The position numbers and the translations under genes were made by a program. From Mycobacterium sp. Root135 (GTDB lineage Bacteria; Actinomycetota; Actinomycetes; Mycobacteriales; Mycobacteriaceae), in NCBI RefSeq assembly GCF_001426545.1, contig NZ_LMEZ01000001.1, positions 124,967-188,966 of the forward strand: a stretch of DNA of 64,000 nt, written 5' to 3'. The notes beneath the pieces were generated by a model that searched no databases, was not told the origin of the DNA, and saw only the letters and a list, made by a program, of their open reading frames with translations. This document shows, piece by piece, positions 9,167 through 16,962 of the stretch; the stretch's first letter is position 1, and the number at the start of each line of letters is the position of its first letter.

Positions 9167-9802
9167 ATGTCGAATCTGTCGACCCTGCTGATCCTCGCCG
9201 ACTCGCGGCTGCCCACCGGGGGGCACGTTCACTCCGGTGGTGTCGAAGAGGCGATCACCAGCGGGCTGGTCGTCGACGTGGTCACGCTGCGCGCCTTCCT
9301 CCGTCGGCGCATCCGCACCAGCGGACTGGTCACGGCGTCCATCGCCGCAGCCGTGCACGAGGGTGCACTGGGCTTCACCGCCGCCGATCTCGAAACCGAC
9401 GCGCGCACACCGGCTCCCGCCGCGCGCAGCGCGTCACGGGCCCAGGGCAGGGGACTGGTCCGGCTGGCTCGCCGGGTGTGGCCGGAGCGGGATTGGGTCG
9501 CCGTCGGCACCAAGCCGCACCTCGCCGTCGCGGCAGGCGCCGTCGGCGCGGCCAGCGGACTGCTGCCCGAACAGACCGCCGTCTCGGTGGTCTACACGAC
9601 GATGACGGGGTCGGCCACGGCCGCGCAGCGACTGCTTGCGCTGGACCCCGGCGACGTCGCCGCTCTCACGTTCGAACTGTCGTCGCTGTGCGACCAGACC
9701 GCGGCCGACGCCGCGAAGGAACTTGCCGACCTCTCCGACCCGCTGCTCGACGTGCTAGCCCAGCGTCACGCCGAACGTGACCGACCGTTGTTCGTCTCCT
9801 GA
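9167..9802 (+). CDS. ureF: urease accessory protein UreF
   Basis: This 211-residue all-helical UreF starts at ATG 9167, one base after the ureC stop. The typical opening is [18 protein letters not shown], followed by [10 protein letters not shown] and a helical body with [20 protein letters not shown]. UreF bridges UreD and UreG on the apo-urease and is proposed to gate nickel delivery and control GTPase fidelity. It lies in the conserved operon position between ureC and ureG. Confidence 0.93.
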   Translation: MSNLSTLLILADSRLPTGGHVHSGGVEEAITSGLVVDVVTLRAFLRRRIRTSGLVTASIAAAVHEGALGFTAADLETDARTPAPAARSASRAQGRGLVRLARRVWPERDWVAVGTKPHLAVAAGAVGAASGLLPEQTAVSVVYTTMTGSATAAQRLLALDPGDVAALTFELSSLCDQTAADAAKELADLSDPLLDVLAQRHAERDRPLFVS

Positions 9803-9812
9803 AAGGTCTTCC

Positions 9813-10487
9813 ATGCCACCACATCTGCTCGACGGCGAACCCCACGCTCACGTGGAGCGGCCCCGCCGCGTCCGGCACGCGGGGGAGCCGCTGCGCATCG
9901 GGATCGGGGGACCGGTGGGCTCCGGCAAGACCGCTCTGGTGGCCGCGCTGTGCCGGCAACTGCGCAACGAGCTGTCCCTCGCGGTGCTGACCAACGACAT
10001 CTACACCACCGAGGACGCCGACTTCCTGCGCCGCAACGCCGTGCTTCCCGACGAACGGATCGCCGCCGTGCAGACCGGCGGCTGCCCGCACACCGCGATC
10101 CGCGACGACATCACCGCGAACCTCGACGCGATCGACGACCTGATCGCAGGTAACCCGAAGCTCGACCTGATCCTCGTCGAGTCGGGCGGAGACAATCTGA
10201 CCGCGACCTTCTCCTCCGGGTTGGTCGACGTGCAGATCTTCGTCGTCGACGTGGCGGGCGGCGACAAGGTGCCCCGCAAGGGCGGCCCCGGCGTGACGTT
10301 CTCGGATCTGTTGGTAATCAACAAGACCGACCTGGCTCCGATGGTCGGCGCCGACCTCGACGTGATGCGCCGCGATGCCGCGATGGTCCGTGGCGAGCGT
10401 CCGTTCGTGTTGATCTCGCTGACCGAGGATCCGGCGGCGACGCTGGTTCTCGACTGGGTGCATCAGCAATTGCGCGTCCCGGTCTAA
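9813..10487 (+). CDS. ureG: urease accessory GTPase UreG
   Basis: This 224-residue SIMIBI-class GTPase delivers nickel to urease. The P-loop is [15 protein letters not shown]. The metal-binding CPH motif is in [13 protein letters not shown]. Other blocks are [26 protein letters not shown] and the guanine-specificity motif NKTDLAP. The His-containing N-terminal segment ([14 protein letters not shown]) is typical of mycobacteria. ATG 9813 is preceded by GAAAGG at 9801-9806. Confidence 0.95.
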   Translation: MPPHLLDGEPHAHVERPRRVRHAGEPLRIGIGGPVGSGKTALVAALCRQLRNELSLAVLTNDIYTTEDADFLRRNAVLPDERIAAVQTGGCPHTAIRDDITANLDAIDDLIAGNPKLDLILVESGGDNLTATFSSGLVDVQIFVVDVAGGDKVPRKGGPGVTFSDLLVINKTDLAPMVGADLDVMRRDAAMVRGERPFVLISLTEDPAATLVLDWVHQQLRVPV

Positions 10488-10492
10488 AGCAG

Positions 10493-11122
10493 ATGATCTC
10501 GGAGGTCCTGATCGTCGCGTCCCCCGGCCGCGCGCCACGCATCGAGTGCCTCGGCGGGGTCGCGGGTCGCCGCACCGAGACCGACACCGTGCATCTGGTC
10601 TCGGCGGCGGCGACGCCGCTGGGCGGGGACACAATGAGGTTCCGGGTGGTGGTCGAAACCGGAGCGGTCCTGCGCGTGCGCAGTGCCGCGGCCACGATGG
10701 CGATGCCTGGCACGGTGACCATGGAGTCCAGGGCGTGTTGGGATCTCGAGGTCGACGGCGTGCTCGATCTCGATCCGCAGCCGACCATCGTGGCCGGATC
10801 CGCGAGGCACGTGACGTCGACCCGGCTGACGCTCGGCGACCACGGCCGGGTGCGCCTGCGCGAGCGCGTACAGATCGGCAGATCGAATGAGCGCCAAGGC
10901 TTTTGGTCGGGTTCCGTGCACGCAGACACCGACGGCGGGCCGCTGCTACGGCACCGCGTCGAGCTCGGCGCCGGTTCGGTGACCGACGACGAACTCGGCG
11001 CGCCACGCGCCTGCGTCAGCGAACTGCGGTACCCAGAAGCCACGTTCGAGGCCAAGGGCACGACGCTCGAACTCGCCGCGGGCGGGTGCCTCGCGACCTG
11101 GCAGGGCGACCGGTTGCGCTAG
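10493..11122 (+). CDS. ureD: urease accessory protein UreD (UreH)
   Basis: This 209-residue UreD/UreH starts five bases after ureG. Family blocks include HLVSAAATPLGGDTMRFRV, VRSAAATMAMPG and GRVRLRERVQIGR. It docks on the urease alpha/beta subunits and recruits UreF and UreG for nickel insertion. It is the last gene of the operon and overlaps the 3' end of convergent ndh by four bases. No ureE gene is visible, which agrees with the M. tuberculosis arrangement. Confidence 0.92.
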   Translation: MISEVLIVASPGRAPRIECLGGVAGRRTETDTVHLVSAAATPLGGDTMRFRVVVETGAVLRVRSAAATMAMPGTVTMESRACWDLEVDGVLDLDPQPTIVAGSARHVTSTRLTLGDHGRVRLRERVQIGRSNERQGFWSGSVHADTDGGPLLRHRVELGAGSVTDDELGAPRACVSELRYPEATFEAKGTTLELAAGGCLATWQGDRLR

Positions 11123-12504
11123 CTGGCGGCCTTTTCTGTCTCTCGCATCGAGGCCGCCATGTCCTCGAGTTGCTCGAGCCGCGTTCTGGCATAGGCCTGC
11201 TGCTCGGTGATGGTCAGCTGACCGCGCTCCCGACTGAGGAACGTGACGGCCCACGACATCAGGGTGGCCACCTTCGTCTTGAAGCCCACCAGGTAGATCA
11301 GGTGGAGGCCAAGCCATGCCAGCCACGCGATGAAGCCGCCGAACTCGAGCTTGCCGACCTGTGCGACGGCGTTGTACTTGGAGACCGTCGCCATCGAGCC
11401 CTTGTCGAAGTAGCTGAACGGTTCGCGGGGCTTGGGGATCGTGCCGTGCTCGCGCGCGTTGGACTCGTTCTGGATGATCTTGGCGACGTACTTGGCGCCC
11501 TGGATGGCACCTTGCGCCATGCCGGGCACGCCTTCGACGAAGGCCATGTCGCCGATGACGAACACGTTCGGGTGGCCGGGAATCGACAGATCGGGGAGCA
11601 CCTTCACGCGGCCGGCGCGGTCGATCTCGGTCTCTGACTGCTCGGCGAGGTCGCGGCCCAGCGGGCTGGCCTGCACACCGGCGGACCACACCTTGCAGGC
11701 CGCCTCGATGCGCCGAATGGTGCCGTCGGCGTCCTTGACGGTGATGCCGTTGCGGTCGACGTCGGTGACCATGGCGTTCAGCTGGACCTCGACGCCCATC
11801 TTCTCGAGACGCGCCTGCGCCTTGAGGCCGAGTTTCTTGCCCATCGGGGGAAGTACCGCCGGCGCGGCGTCCAAGAGGATGACGTGCGCTTCGGTGGGGT
11901 CGATGTGCCGGAAGCTGCCCTTCAGGGTCTGGTCGGCAAGTTCCTGAATCTGCCCGGCCATCTCGACACCGGTCGGGCCCGCGCCGACGACCACGAAGGT
12001 CAGCAGCTTCTTGCGGCGCTCGGGGTCGCTGGAGCGTTCGGCCTGCTCGAATGCGCCGAGGATGCGGCCGCGGAGTTCCAGCGCGTCGTCGATGGACTTC
12101 ATGCCGGGGGCGAACTCGGCGAAGTGGTCGTTGCCGAAGTACGACTGGCCCGCGCCAGCTGCGATGACGAGGCTGTCATACGGCGTCACGTAGTCGTGGC
12201 CGAGCAGCTCGGAGGTCACCGTCTTGGCTTCGAGGTCGACGTGGGTGACGTCGCCGAGCAGCACCTGGGCGTTCTCCTGCTTGCGCAGGATCAGACGCGT
12301 GGGCGGGGCGATCTCGCCTTCGGAGATGATGCCGGTGGCCACCTGGTAGAGCAGGGGCTGGAAGAGGTGATGCGTCGTGCGGGCGATCAGCTTGACGTCG
12401 ACGTCGGCCCTCTTGAGCTTCTGGGCGGTGTTGAGACCGCCGAACCCAGAACCGATGATGACGACCTTATGCCGATCCGTTGCCGTAGCTCCGGGGTGGC
12501 TCAT
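11119..12504 (-). CDS. ndh: type II NADH dehydrogenase (Ndh-2)
   Basis: This 461-residue, single-subunit, non-proton-pumping NADH:menaquinone oxidoreductase is the main NADH dehydrogenase of mycobacteria (Rv1854c). It has two Rossmann motifs, GSGFGGLNTAQKL for FAD and VVGAGPTGVEMAG for NADH, plus the quinone-site segment AQGAIQGAKYVAK. Amphipathic and hydrophobic C-terminal helices (FIAWLAWLGLHLIYLVGF) anchor it on the inner face of the membrane. It ends ARTRLEQLEDMAASMRETEK. The ATG at 12504 has GAGGAG six bases upstream. The frame extends to 12540, but that part is not conserved. Confidence 0.95.
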   Translation of the reverse strand: MSHPGATATDRHKVVIIGSGFGGLNTAQKLKRADVDVKLIARTTHHLFQPLLYQVATGIISEGEIAPPTRLILRKQENAQVLLGDVTHVDLEAKTVTSELLGHDYVTPYDSLVIAAGAGQSYFGNDHFAEFAPGMKSIDDALELRGRILGAFEQAERSSDPERRKKLLTFVVVGAGPTGVEMAGQIQELADQTLKGSFRHIDPTEAHVILLDAAPAVLPPMGKKLGLKAQARLEKMGVEVQLNAMVTDVDRNGITVKDADGTIRRIEAACKVWSAGVQASPLGRDLAEQSETEIDRAGRVKVLPDLSIPGHPNVFVIGDMAFVEGVPGMAQGAIQGAKYVAKIIQNESNAREHGTIPKPREPFSYFDKGSMATVSKYNAVAQVGKLEFGGFIAWLAWLGLHLIYLVGFKTKVATLMSWAVTFLSRERGQLTITEQQAYARTRLEQLEDMAASMRETEKAAS

Positions 12505-12634
12505 TGCTGCTCCTCGCGTGCGAAAACCTGTCCAGTACAACCTCTAGGTTAGTCGGACCCGTTCCCCGGAGTGCGGTGAGATAACCCACCGCACTCCGCG
12601 GACACGTGTGGTCTTCGCTCCGTACCCCTGCCGT

Positions 12635-13564
12635 TTACCCGTTGAGCAGCGGCTTGAGCAGCTCGCCGACGGCGGTGACCTGGCCGGGGTGGTACCCGTC
12701 GATGCTGGTGACGGGGCTGAGGATGACACCGTCGACGCCGGCGTCGAGCACCTTCTCCTTCACCTGCTCGGCGACCTGCTCGGGGCTGCCGTAGACCGCC
12801 TGCTGCCGGAAGTCCTCCGGAATGAATTCGGCGGTGACGCCCTCGCCGATGATCGCGACGACGAGCATGCTGGTTTCGAGCGTCGCCGGATCCCGGTCGA
12901 TCTTCTCGCAGTTCTCCTTGACCACCTGGAGCTTGCGGGGGAGCTCGTCGAAGCCGGCGATGATGTTGAGGTGGTCGAAGTGCTTGGCGGCCAACGGAAT
13001 CGTCTTCTTCTCGCCGCTGCCGCCGATCATCAGCGGAATGTGGTCCCGGAAGCGTGGCTCGGCCATCGCCTCTTGGGTCTTGTAGTACTTGCCGGAGAAC
13101 GTCGGCCGCTCACCCTCGAGCATGGGCAGGATGATCTGCAGCGCTTCACCGAGGCGGTTGAACCGGTCGGTGAAGGTGCCGAAGTCATAGCCCAGCGAGT
13201 CGTGCTCGAGTTCGAACCAGCCGGTGCCGATGCCGAGGATCGCGCGGCCCTGGCTGATGACGTCGAGCGTGGTGATCGCCTTCGCGAGCAGCGTCGGGTT
13301 GCGGTAGGTGTTGCCGGTGACGAGGGTGCCGAGCTGAACGCTCTTGGTGGACGCCGCCAGGGCGCCGAGGGCGGTGTAGGCCTCGAGCATGGGCTGGTCG
13401 GGCGTGCCAAGTCCGGGCAGTTGGTAAAAGTGGTCCATCACGAAGACGGAGTCGAAGCCGGCGGCCTCGGCTTCCTGCGCCTGGGCGATCACCGTGGGAA
13501 AGAGCTGCTCGATACCGGTGCCGTAGGAAAAGTTGGGGATTTGAAGTCCGAGTCGAATGGTCAC
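12635..13564 (-). CDS. LLM-class F420-dependent oxidoreductase
   Basis: This 309-residue TIM-barrel protein of the bacterial-luciferase-like family matches Rv1855c. Typical blocks are RLGLQIPNFSYG, AGFDSVFVMDHFYQLP, LGTLVTGNTYRNP and ILGIGTGWFELEH. MIGGSGEKKTIPLAAKHFDH is the cofactor-phosphate binding loop. In mycobacteria this subfamily usually uses F420; the substrate is not predictable. I start at GTG 13564. TAGGGT lies seven bases upstream and there is no ribosome site, suggesting a leaderless transcript. It lies 130 bases upstream of ndh on the same strand. Confidence 0.88.
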   Translation of the reverse strand: MTIRLGLQIPNFSYGTGIEQLFPTVIAQAQEAEAAGFDSVFVMDHFYQLPGLGTPDQPMLEAYTALGALAASTKSVQLGTLVTGNTYRNPTLLAKAITTLDVISQGRAILGIGTGWFELEHDSLGYDFGTFTDRFNRLGEALQIILPMLEGERPTFSGKYYKTQEAMAEPRFRDHIPLMIGGSGEKKTIPLAAKHFDHLNIIAGFDELPRKLQVVKENCEKIDRDPATLETSMLVVAIIGEGVTAEFIPEDFRQQAVYGSPEQVAEQVKEKVLDAGVDGVILSPVTSIDGYHPGQVTAVGELLKPLLNG

Positions 13565-13639
13565 CTGTGTGACCCTAACCACGCCAACCGGAACGGGAAC
13601 CCCGTTTCGCTGTGGGCTGACGCCGGAATAAATCCGAGG

Positions 13640-14314
13640 TCAGGAGAAGCTGGCGAGAGCCCCGTGGCTGACGTGCAACGTCTGCCCGGTGATGTGGCGT
13701 GCCGCAGGTGTGGTCAGGAACAACGCCAACCGGGTGATCTCCGCGGCGATCGACGGTGACGCGCTTGCGATGCCGTCGTACCCGGGCTCGGCGCCCCGTC
13801 CCGACGCGATCGCGTTGAGCGTGATGCCCCGGATCCCGAAGTGGGTCGCTTGTCCCGCAGTCCAGTTGGACAACGCGGCCTTGATGGCTGCTTCGGGGCT
13901 GCCCTCGGTGGCGTTGTCGCCGACGACGTTGACAATCGAGCCGCCCGAGCGCAGATGGTCGCCGAGGATTTGCACGGTCAACACTGCCGACAACACGGTG
14001 GTGTCCAGCGCCGTCCGCCACGCAGCAGCACGCTCGGACAGCGAGTAGGTGCGGGGGTCGCCGCCATCCCAGCGGTGCGCTGGCACGTTGACGATCGTGT
14101 CGAGGTGATGGGGGAACTGGCTGCGGGCCTCTTCGAGGCTGGCCGGGTCGGTGTTGTCGAAGACGATCGAGTCGACGTCGAGCTCCTTGGCGGCGACCTC
14201 GAGCTCGTCGCGCCGTGAGCCCGCTATGACGACCTGGTGCCCCGCGTCGCGGAATCCCTCGGCGATGATGCGCCCCAGTTCGGTGTCACCACCGGTAAGC
14301 AGCACGTCCATCAT
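13640..14314 (-). CDS. SDR-fold protein lacking the catalytic tyrosine
   Basis: This 224-residue short-chain dehydrogenase-like protein is the Rv1856c homologue. The N-terminal nucleotide motif is atypical (LLTGGDTELGRIIAEG). NVVGDN occupies the active-site Ser strand. Where an SDR has YxxxK the sequence reads EAAIKAAL, keeping the Lys but replacing Tyr with Glu, and no Ser is obvious at its usual place. It may bind NAD(P) without normal dehydrogenase chemistry. GAGGAGG lies five bases upstream of ATG 14314. It sits between apa and the LLM gene. Confidence 0.75.
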   Translation of the reverse strand: MMDVLLTGGDTELGRIIAEGFRDAGHQVVIAGSRRDELEVAAKELDVDSIVFDNTDPASLEEARSQFPHHLDTIVNVPAHRWDGGDPRTYSLSERAAAWRTALDTTVLSAVLTVQILGDHLRSGGSIVNVVGDNATEGSPEAAIKAALSNWTAGQATHFGIRGITLNAIASGRGAEPGYDGIASASPSIAAEITRLALFLTTPAARHITGQTLHVSHGALASFS

Positions 14315-14660
14315 CCCGACCTCCTCGTGTTCGACGCTGAACCCAGCGAGTCGCCGATCATGTTACTGGACAGTAGCTTCTGGACGAAACTCGACTCGCG
14401 TGCAACGGCTGACTTCGGACATCGCCGTCAAAACGGAAAGCGTCGATGCATCCCGCCCGGTAACGGCGGCCGCCGCGATCACGATCAATCCAGAGCAGAC
14501 ACCCGCGCACCGCGCGGGCGCTGCGCCGTGCCCGCACGCGCTCAGCAATCTGCAGTATGTGCCCCCGCCACGCGGTTTCGTTGCACAGCAATCTCCAAGT
14601 TTGGCACTTCATTCGCAACTCACACTTGCGTCACGGCCGTAACACGGTAGTTTCTTCCTC
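14315..14660. other. 346-bp intergenic region, SDR to apa
   Basis: I see no convincing gene here. The right end carries the apa promoter and the left end the SDR ribosome site. In M. tuberculosis the modA-modB-modC molybdate transporter lies at about this point between Rv1856c and apa. It is absent here, and no fragment of it is visible. Confidence 0.6.
14626..14653 (+). promoter_or_regulatory. apa promoter
   Basis: TTGCGT (14626-14631) and TAGTTT (14648-14653) are separated by 16 bases. The ATG of apa begins seven bases after the -10, so the mRNA would be leaderless or nearly so. No ribosome site is seen between them. Confidence 0.55.
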
Positions 14661-15620
14661 ATGCTGCACCCTCCTCGACGCAGGCGCTTCCGCAAGGCTC
14701 TGGCCGCGGCCGCCCTTGCCGGCCTCACTGCCGCGACAGTCGTACTTCCCGGCACCGTGGCTCACGCCGATCCCGTTCCGGCCCCCGAGCCGGTTCCGGC
14801 CCCGGCGCCCGCCCCGGCGCCTGCGCCCCTGCCGGCCCCCGCTCCCGTGCCTGCTCCTGCGCCGGCCCCGGTGGATCCGAACGCACCGCCACCGCCGCCC
14901 GCCGATCCCAACGCCGCGCCGCCGGTGGATCCCAACGTGCCGCCCGCACCGCCACCAGAGCCAGGCCGCGTCGACAACGCCGCCGGCGGCTTCAGTTACG
15001 TCGTTCCCGCCGGCTGGAAGGTCTCGGACAACACGCAGCTGTCGTACGGACAGGCCCTGCTCACCAAGGTCCCCGAGGCGGGCGCTGAGGCACCGTCGGA
15101 CACCAGCGTCCTGCTCGGTCGTCTCGACCTGAAGCTCTTCGCCGGCGCCGAGACCGACAACGCGAAGGCCGCCACCAGGTTGGCGTCCGACATGGGCGAG
15201 TTCTTCATGCCGTTCGCCGGCACCCGTCAGGGCCAGGAAGCTGGCCCACTCGACGCGGCCGGGCTGCCCGGCGCGTTCTCTTCATACGAGGTCAAGTTCA
15301 CCGACCCGGCCAAGCCGAACGGTCAGATCTGGGCCGGCGTCGTCGGTGACGTCCCACCCCCGGGAGCGCCCCGCGGTCAGCGGACTCCCGAGCGCTGGTT
15401 CGTCGTGTGGCTGGGTTCGGCGAACCACCCCGTCGACAAGGGTGCCGCTGCGACGCTCGCACAGTCGATCCGCTCGTTCACCCCGCCGCCACCACCGCCG
15501 CCGCCTGCGCCGGATCCCAACGCACCCGCGCCTGATCCCAACGCGCCGCCGGCCCGTCCCGGCGTCGGCGTCCCCGTCCCCGTGACGGACGCGCCTCCCG
15601 GAATGATGCCGGCCGGCTGA
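14661..15620 (+). CDS. apa: Apa/MPT32 alanine-proline-rich secreted glycoprotein (fibronectin attachment protein)
   Basis: This 319-residue secreted protein resembles Rv1860. A Sec signal peptide with Arg-rich n-region and ALAAAALAGLTAATVV core ends near VAHA. A long Pro/Ala tract (to about residue 100), with repeated PAPAP and DPNAPPPPP units, is the kind of segment O-mannosylated in M. tuberculosis Apa. A compact central domain follows (GGFSYVVPAGWKVSDN to SIRSFTP), then a second Pro-rich tail. It is exported, mediates fibronectin attachment and is a strong antigen in related species. Confidence 0.93.
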   Translation: MLHPPRRRRFRKALAAAALAGLTAATVVLPGTVAHADPVPAPEPVPAPAPAPAPAPLPAPAPVPAPAPAPVDPNAPPPPPADPNAAPPVDPNVPPAPPPEPGRVDNAAGGFSYVVPAGWKVSDNTQLSYGQALLTKVPEAGAEAPSDTSVLLGRLDLKLFAGAETDNAKAATRLASDMGEFFMPFAGTRQGQEAGPLDAAGLPGAFSSYEVKFTDPAKPNGQIWAGVVGDVPPPGAPRGQRTPERWFVVWLGSANHPVDKGAAATLAQSIRSFTPPPPPPPPAPDPNAPAPDPNAPPARPGVGVPVPVTDAPPGMMPAG

Positions 15621-15740
15621 CCCGACGATCGACGGACGACCGTGCACATTTCGTGCGTCTAATCGTTATCGTCGGCGGGTAGACCGGTAGCTGGCCCGGC
15701 GACGTCGCCGGACCAGTTCGGCTACTGGCAGGAGTTCGTC

Positions 15741-16043
15741 ATGGACGTGGTCGCGGCAACGGCGTTTCTCGCCGAACGATCCAGCACGCTCACCAGCGTG
15801 GGATGGATCGGATACATCATCATTGGCGCCCTCGCGGGCTGGATCGCCGGCAAGATCGTCAAGGGCGGCGGCTCGGGCATTCTGCTCAACATCGTCATCG
15901 GCATCGTCGGCGCGCTGATCGGCGGGTTCCTTCTGAGCTTCGTCGTCGACACCGCGGCGGGCGGATGGTGGTTCACGCTCTTCACCGCAGTCCTCGGTTC
16001 GGTGATCCTGCTGGCCATCGTGGGGGCGGTCCGCAAGAGGTAG
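15741..16043 (+). CDS. GlsB/YeaQ/YmgE-family small membrane protein
   Basis: This 100-residue protein is predicted to have three transmembrane helices (GYIIIGALAGWIAGKIVKG; NIVIGIVGALIGGFLL; VLGSVILLAIVGAV) with glycine-zipper spacing, ending in RKR. It belongs to the transglycosylase-associated GlsB/YeaQ family, and Rv1861 occupies the same place after apa. Function is poorly known; members are linked to envelope stress. The start has CAGGAG about nine bases upstream. Confidence 0.85.
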   Translation: MDVVAATAFLAERSSTLTSVGWIGYIIIGALAGWIAGKIVKGGGSGILLNIVIGIVGALIGGFLLSFVVDTAAGGWWFTLFTAVLGSVILLAIVGAVRKR

Positions 16044-16058
16044 CCGCGGTCTGATTGC

Positions 16059-16075
16059 CCCCGCCAGCGGCGGGG
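16059..16075. terminator. short bidirectional hairpin between convergent genes
   Basis: CCCCGCC (16059-16065) pairs with GGCGGGG (16069-16075) around an AGC loop. It lies in the 33-base gap between the convergent GlsB-like and CPBP genes. There is no T-tract, so it is a weak terminator candidate. Confidence 0.4.
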
Positions 16076-16076
16076 C

Positions 16077-16841
16077 CTAGGTGGAGAGGTGCCAGACCGC
16101 AGCCGCGGCAAGTGCGCCAAGGCCGTTGAGCGACCAGTGCAACGCGATCGGCGCGATCAGGCTGCCGCTTCGCCTGCGCAGCCACGTGAAGACGAATCCG
16201 GCCGCACCAGTGGCGATCACGGCCATCACGATCCCTGCGACCATGCCGAGGACGCCTGAGCCGAACAGATCGGTGAAGCCGACATTGCTACTGGTCAAGC
16301 CGAACGACGTGGCGATGTGCCACATGCCGAACAGGACCGAACCCGCGGCGGCGACTCCCCGGAAACCCCAGGCCCGGTCGAGTGCGCCGTGCAGCACCCC
16401 GCGGAACGCGAGCTCCTCGGGGATCACCGTTTGCAGCGGAATGATGATCATCGACGCGAGCAGCGCCCCGGACATGGTGGCGTAGTGGTCGTTCATGAAC
16501 ATCGGACGGGTCCACGGGAGCAGTGCTCCGACGCCGATGACCGTCCCGACCAGGGCTACGGCGCCGACGGCGTACCAGGCACCGGAGCGCCAATGGTCAC
16601 GGCCGAGCCCGAGCTCCGTCCAGCCCAAGCCTCTCGAGCGCACCAGCAGCACGAGGCCGATCGCGGCTGCCGGAACCACGACGACGTTGGCGAGAGGGGT
16701 GGTGAAGTGTGCGAGGAGGTTCGTCATGATCAGCACGACCACCACGACGCCGACGTCGACGTACACCCGGAAGTGATGCAGGGCCGCCAGCTGACCGATC
16801 AGCGGGTGGGGCGGCGCTTCGGCCGTTGCGACGTCGGACAT
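16077..16841 (-). CDS. CPBP-family intramembrane metalloprotease (CAAX protease/Abi-like)
   Basis: This 254-residue polytopic membrane protein has about seven hydrophobic segments. The three CPBP motifs are present: EELAFRGVLHGAL (the EExxxR glutamates and arginine), FGMWHIATSF (the FxxxH histidine) and ALHWSLNGLG. Bacterial members process or degrade membrane proteins or peptides, and some protect against bacteriocins. I chose ATG 16841 (MSDVATAEAPPHP), about 45 residues into the open frame, because the upstream part is Cys/Arg-rich and unlike the family. It is divergent from the CoA transferase gene. Confidence 0.85.
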   Translation of the reverse strand: MSDVATAEAPPHPLIGQLAALHHFRVYVDVGVVVVVLIMTNLLAHFTTPLANVVVVPAAAIGLVLLVRSRGLGWTELGLGRDHWRSGAWYAVGAVALVGTVIGVGALLPWTRPMFMNDHYATMSGALLASMIIIPLQTVIPEELAFRGVLHGALDRAWGFRGVAAAGSVLFGMWHIATSFGLTSSNVGFTDLFGSGVLGMVAGIVMAVIATGAAGFVFTWLRRRSGSLIAPIALHWSLNGLGALAAAAVWHLST

Positions 16842-16962
16842 AACCCGCTGAGCATACGTGAGCAGCCCATGTCTGCAGGTCAATGCCGGTTTCTTGCAGT
16901 TGCCACCGTCGGACGCCGACCCGGCCCGTGCGGCCACCGGCTGCTGAACGATACTGATCCGC

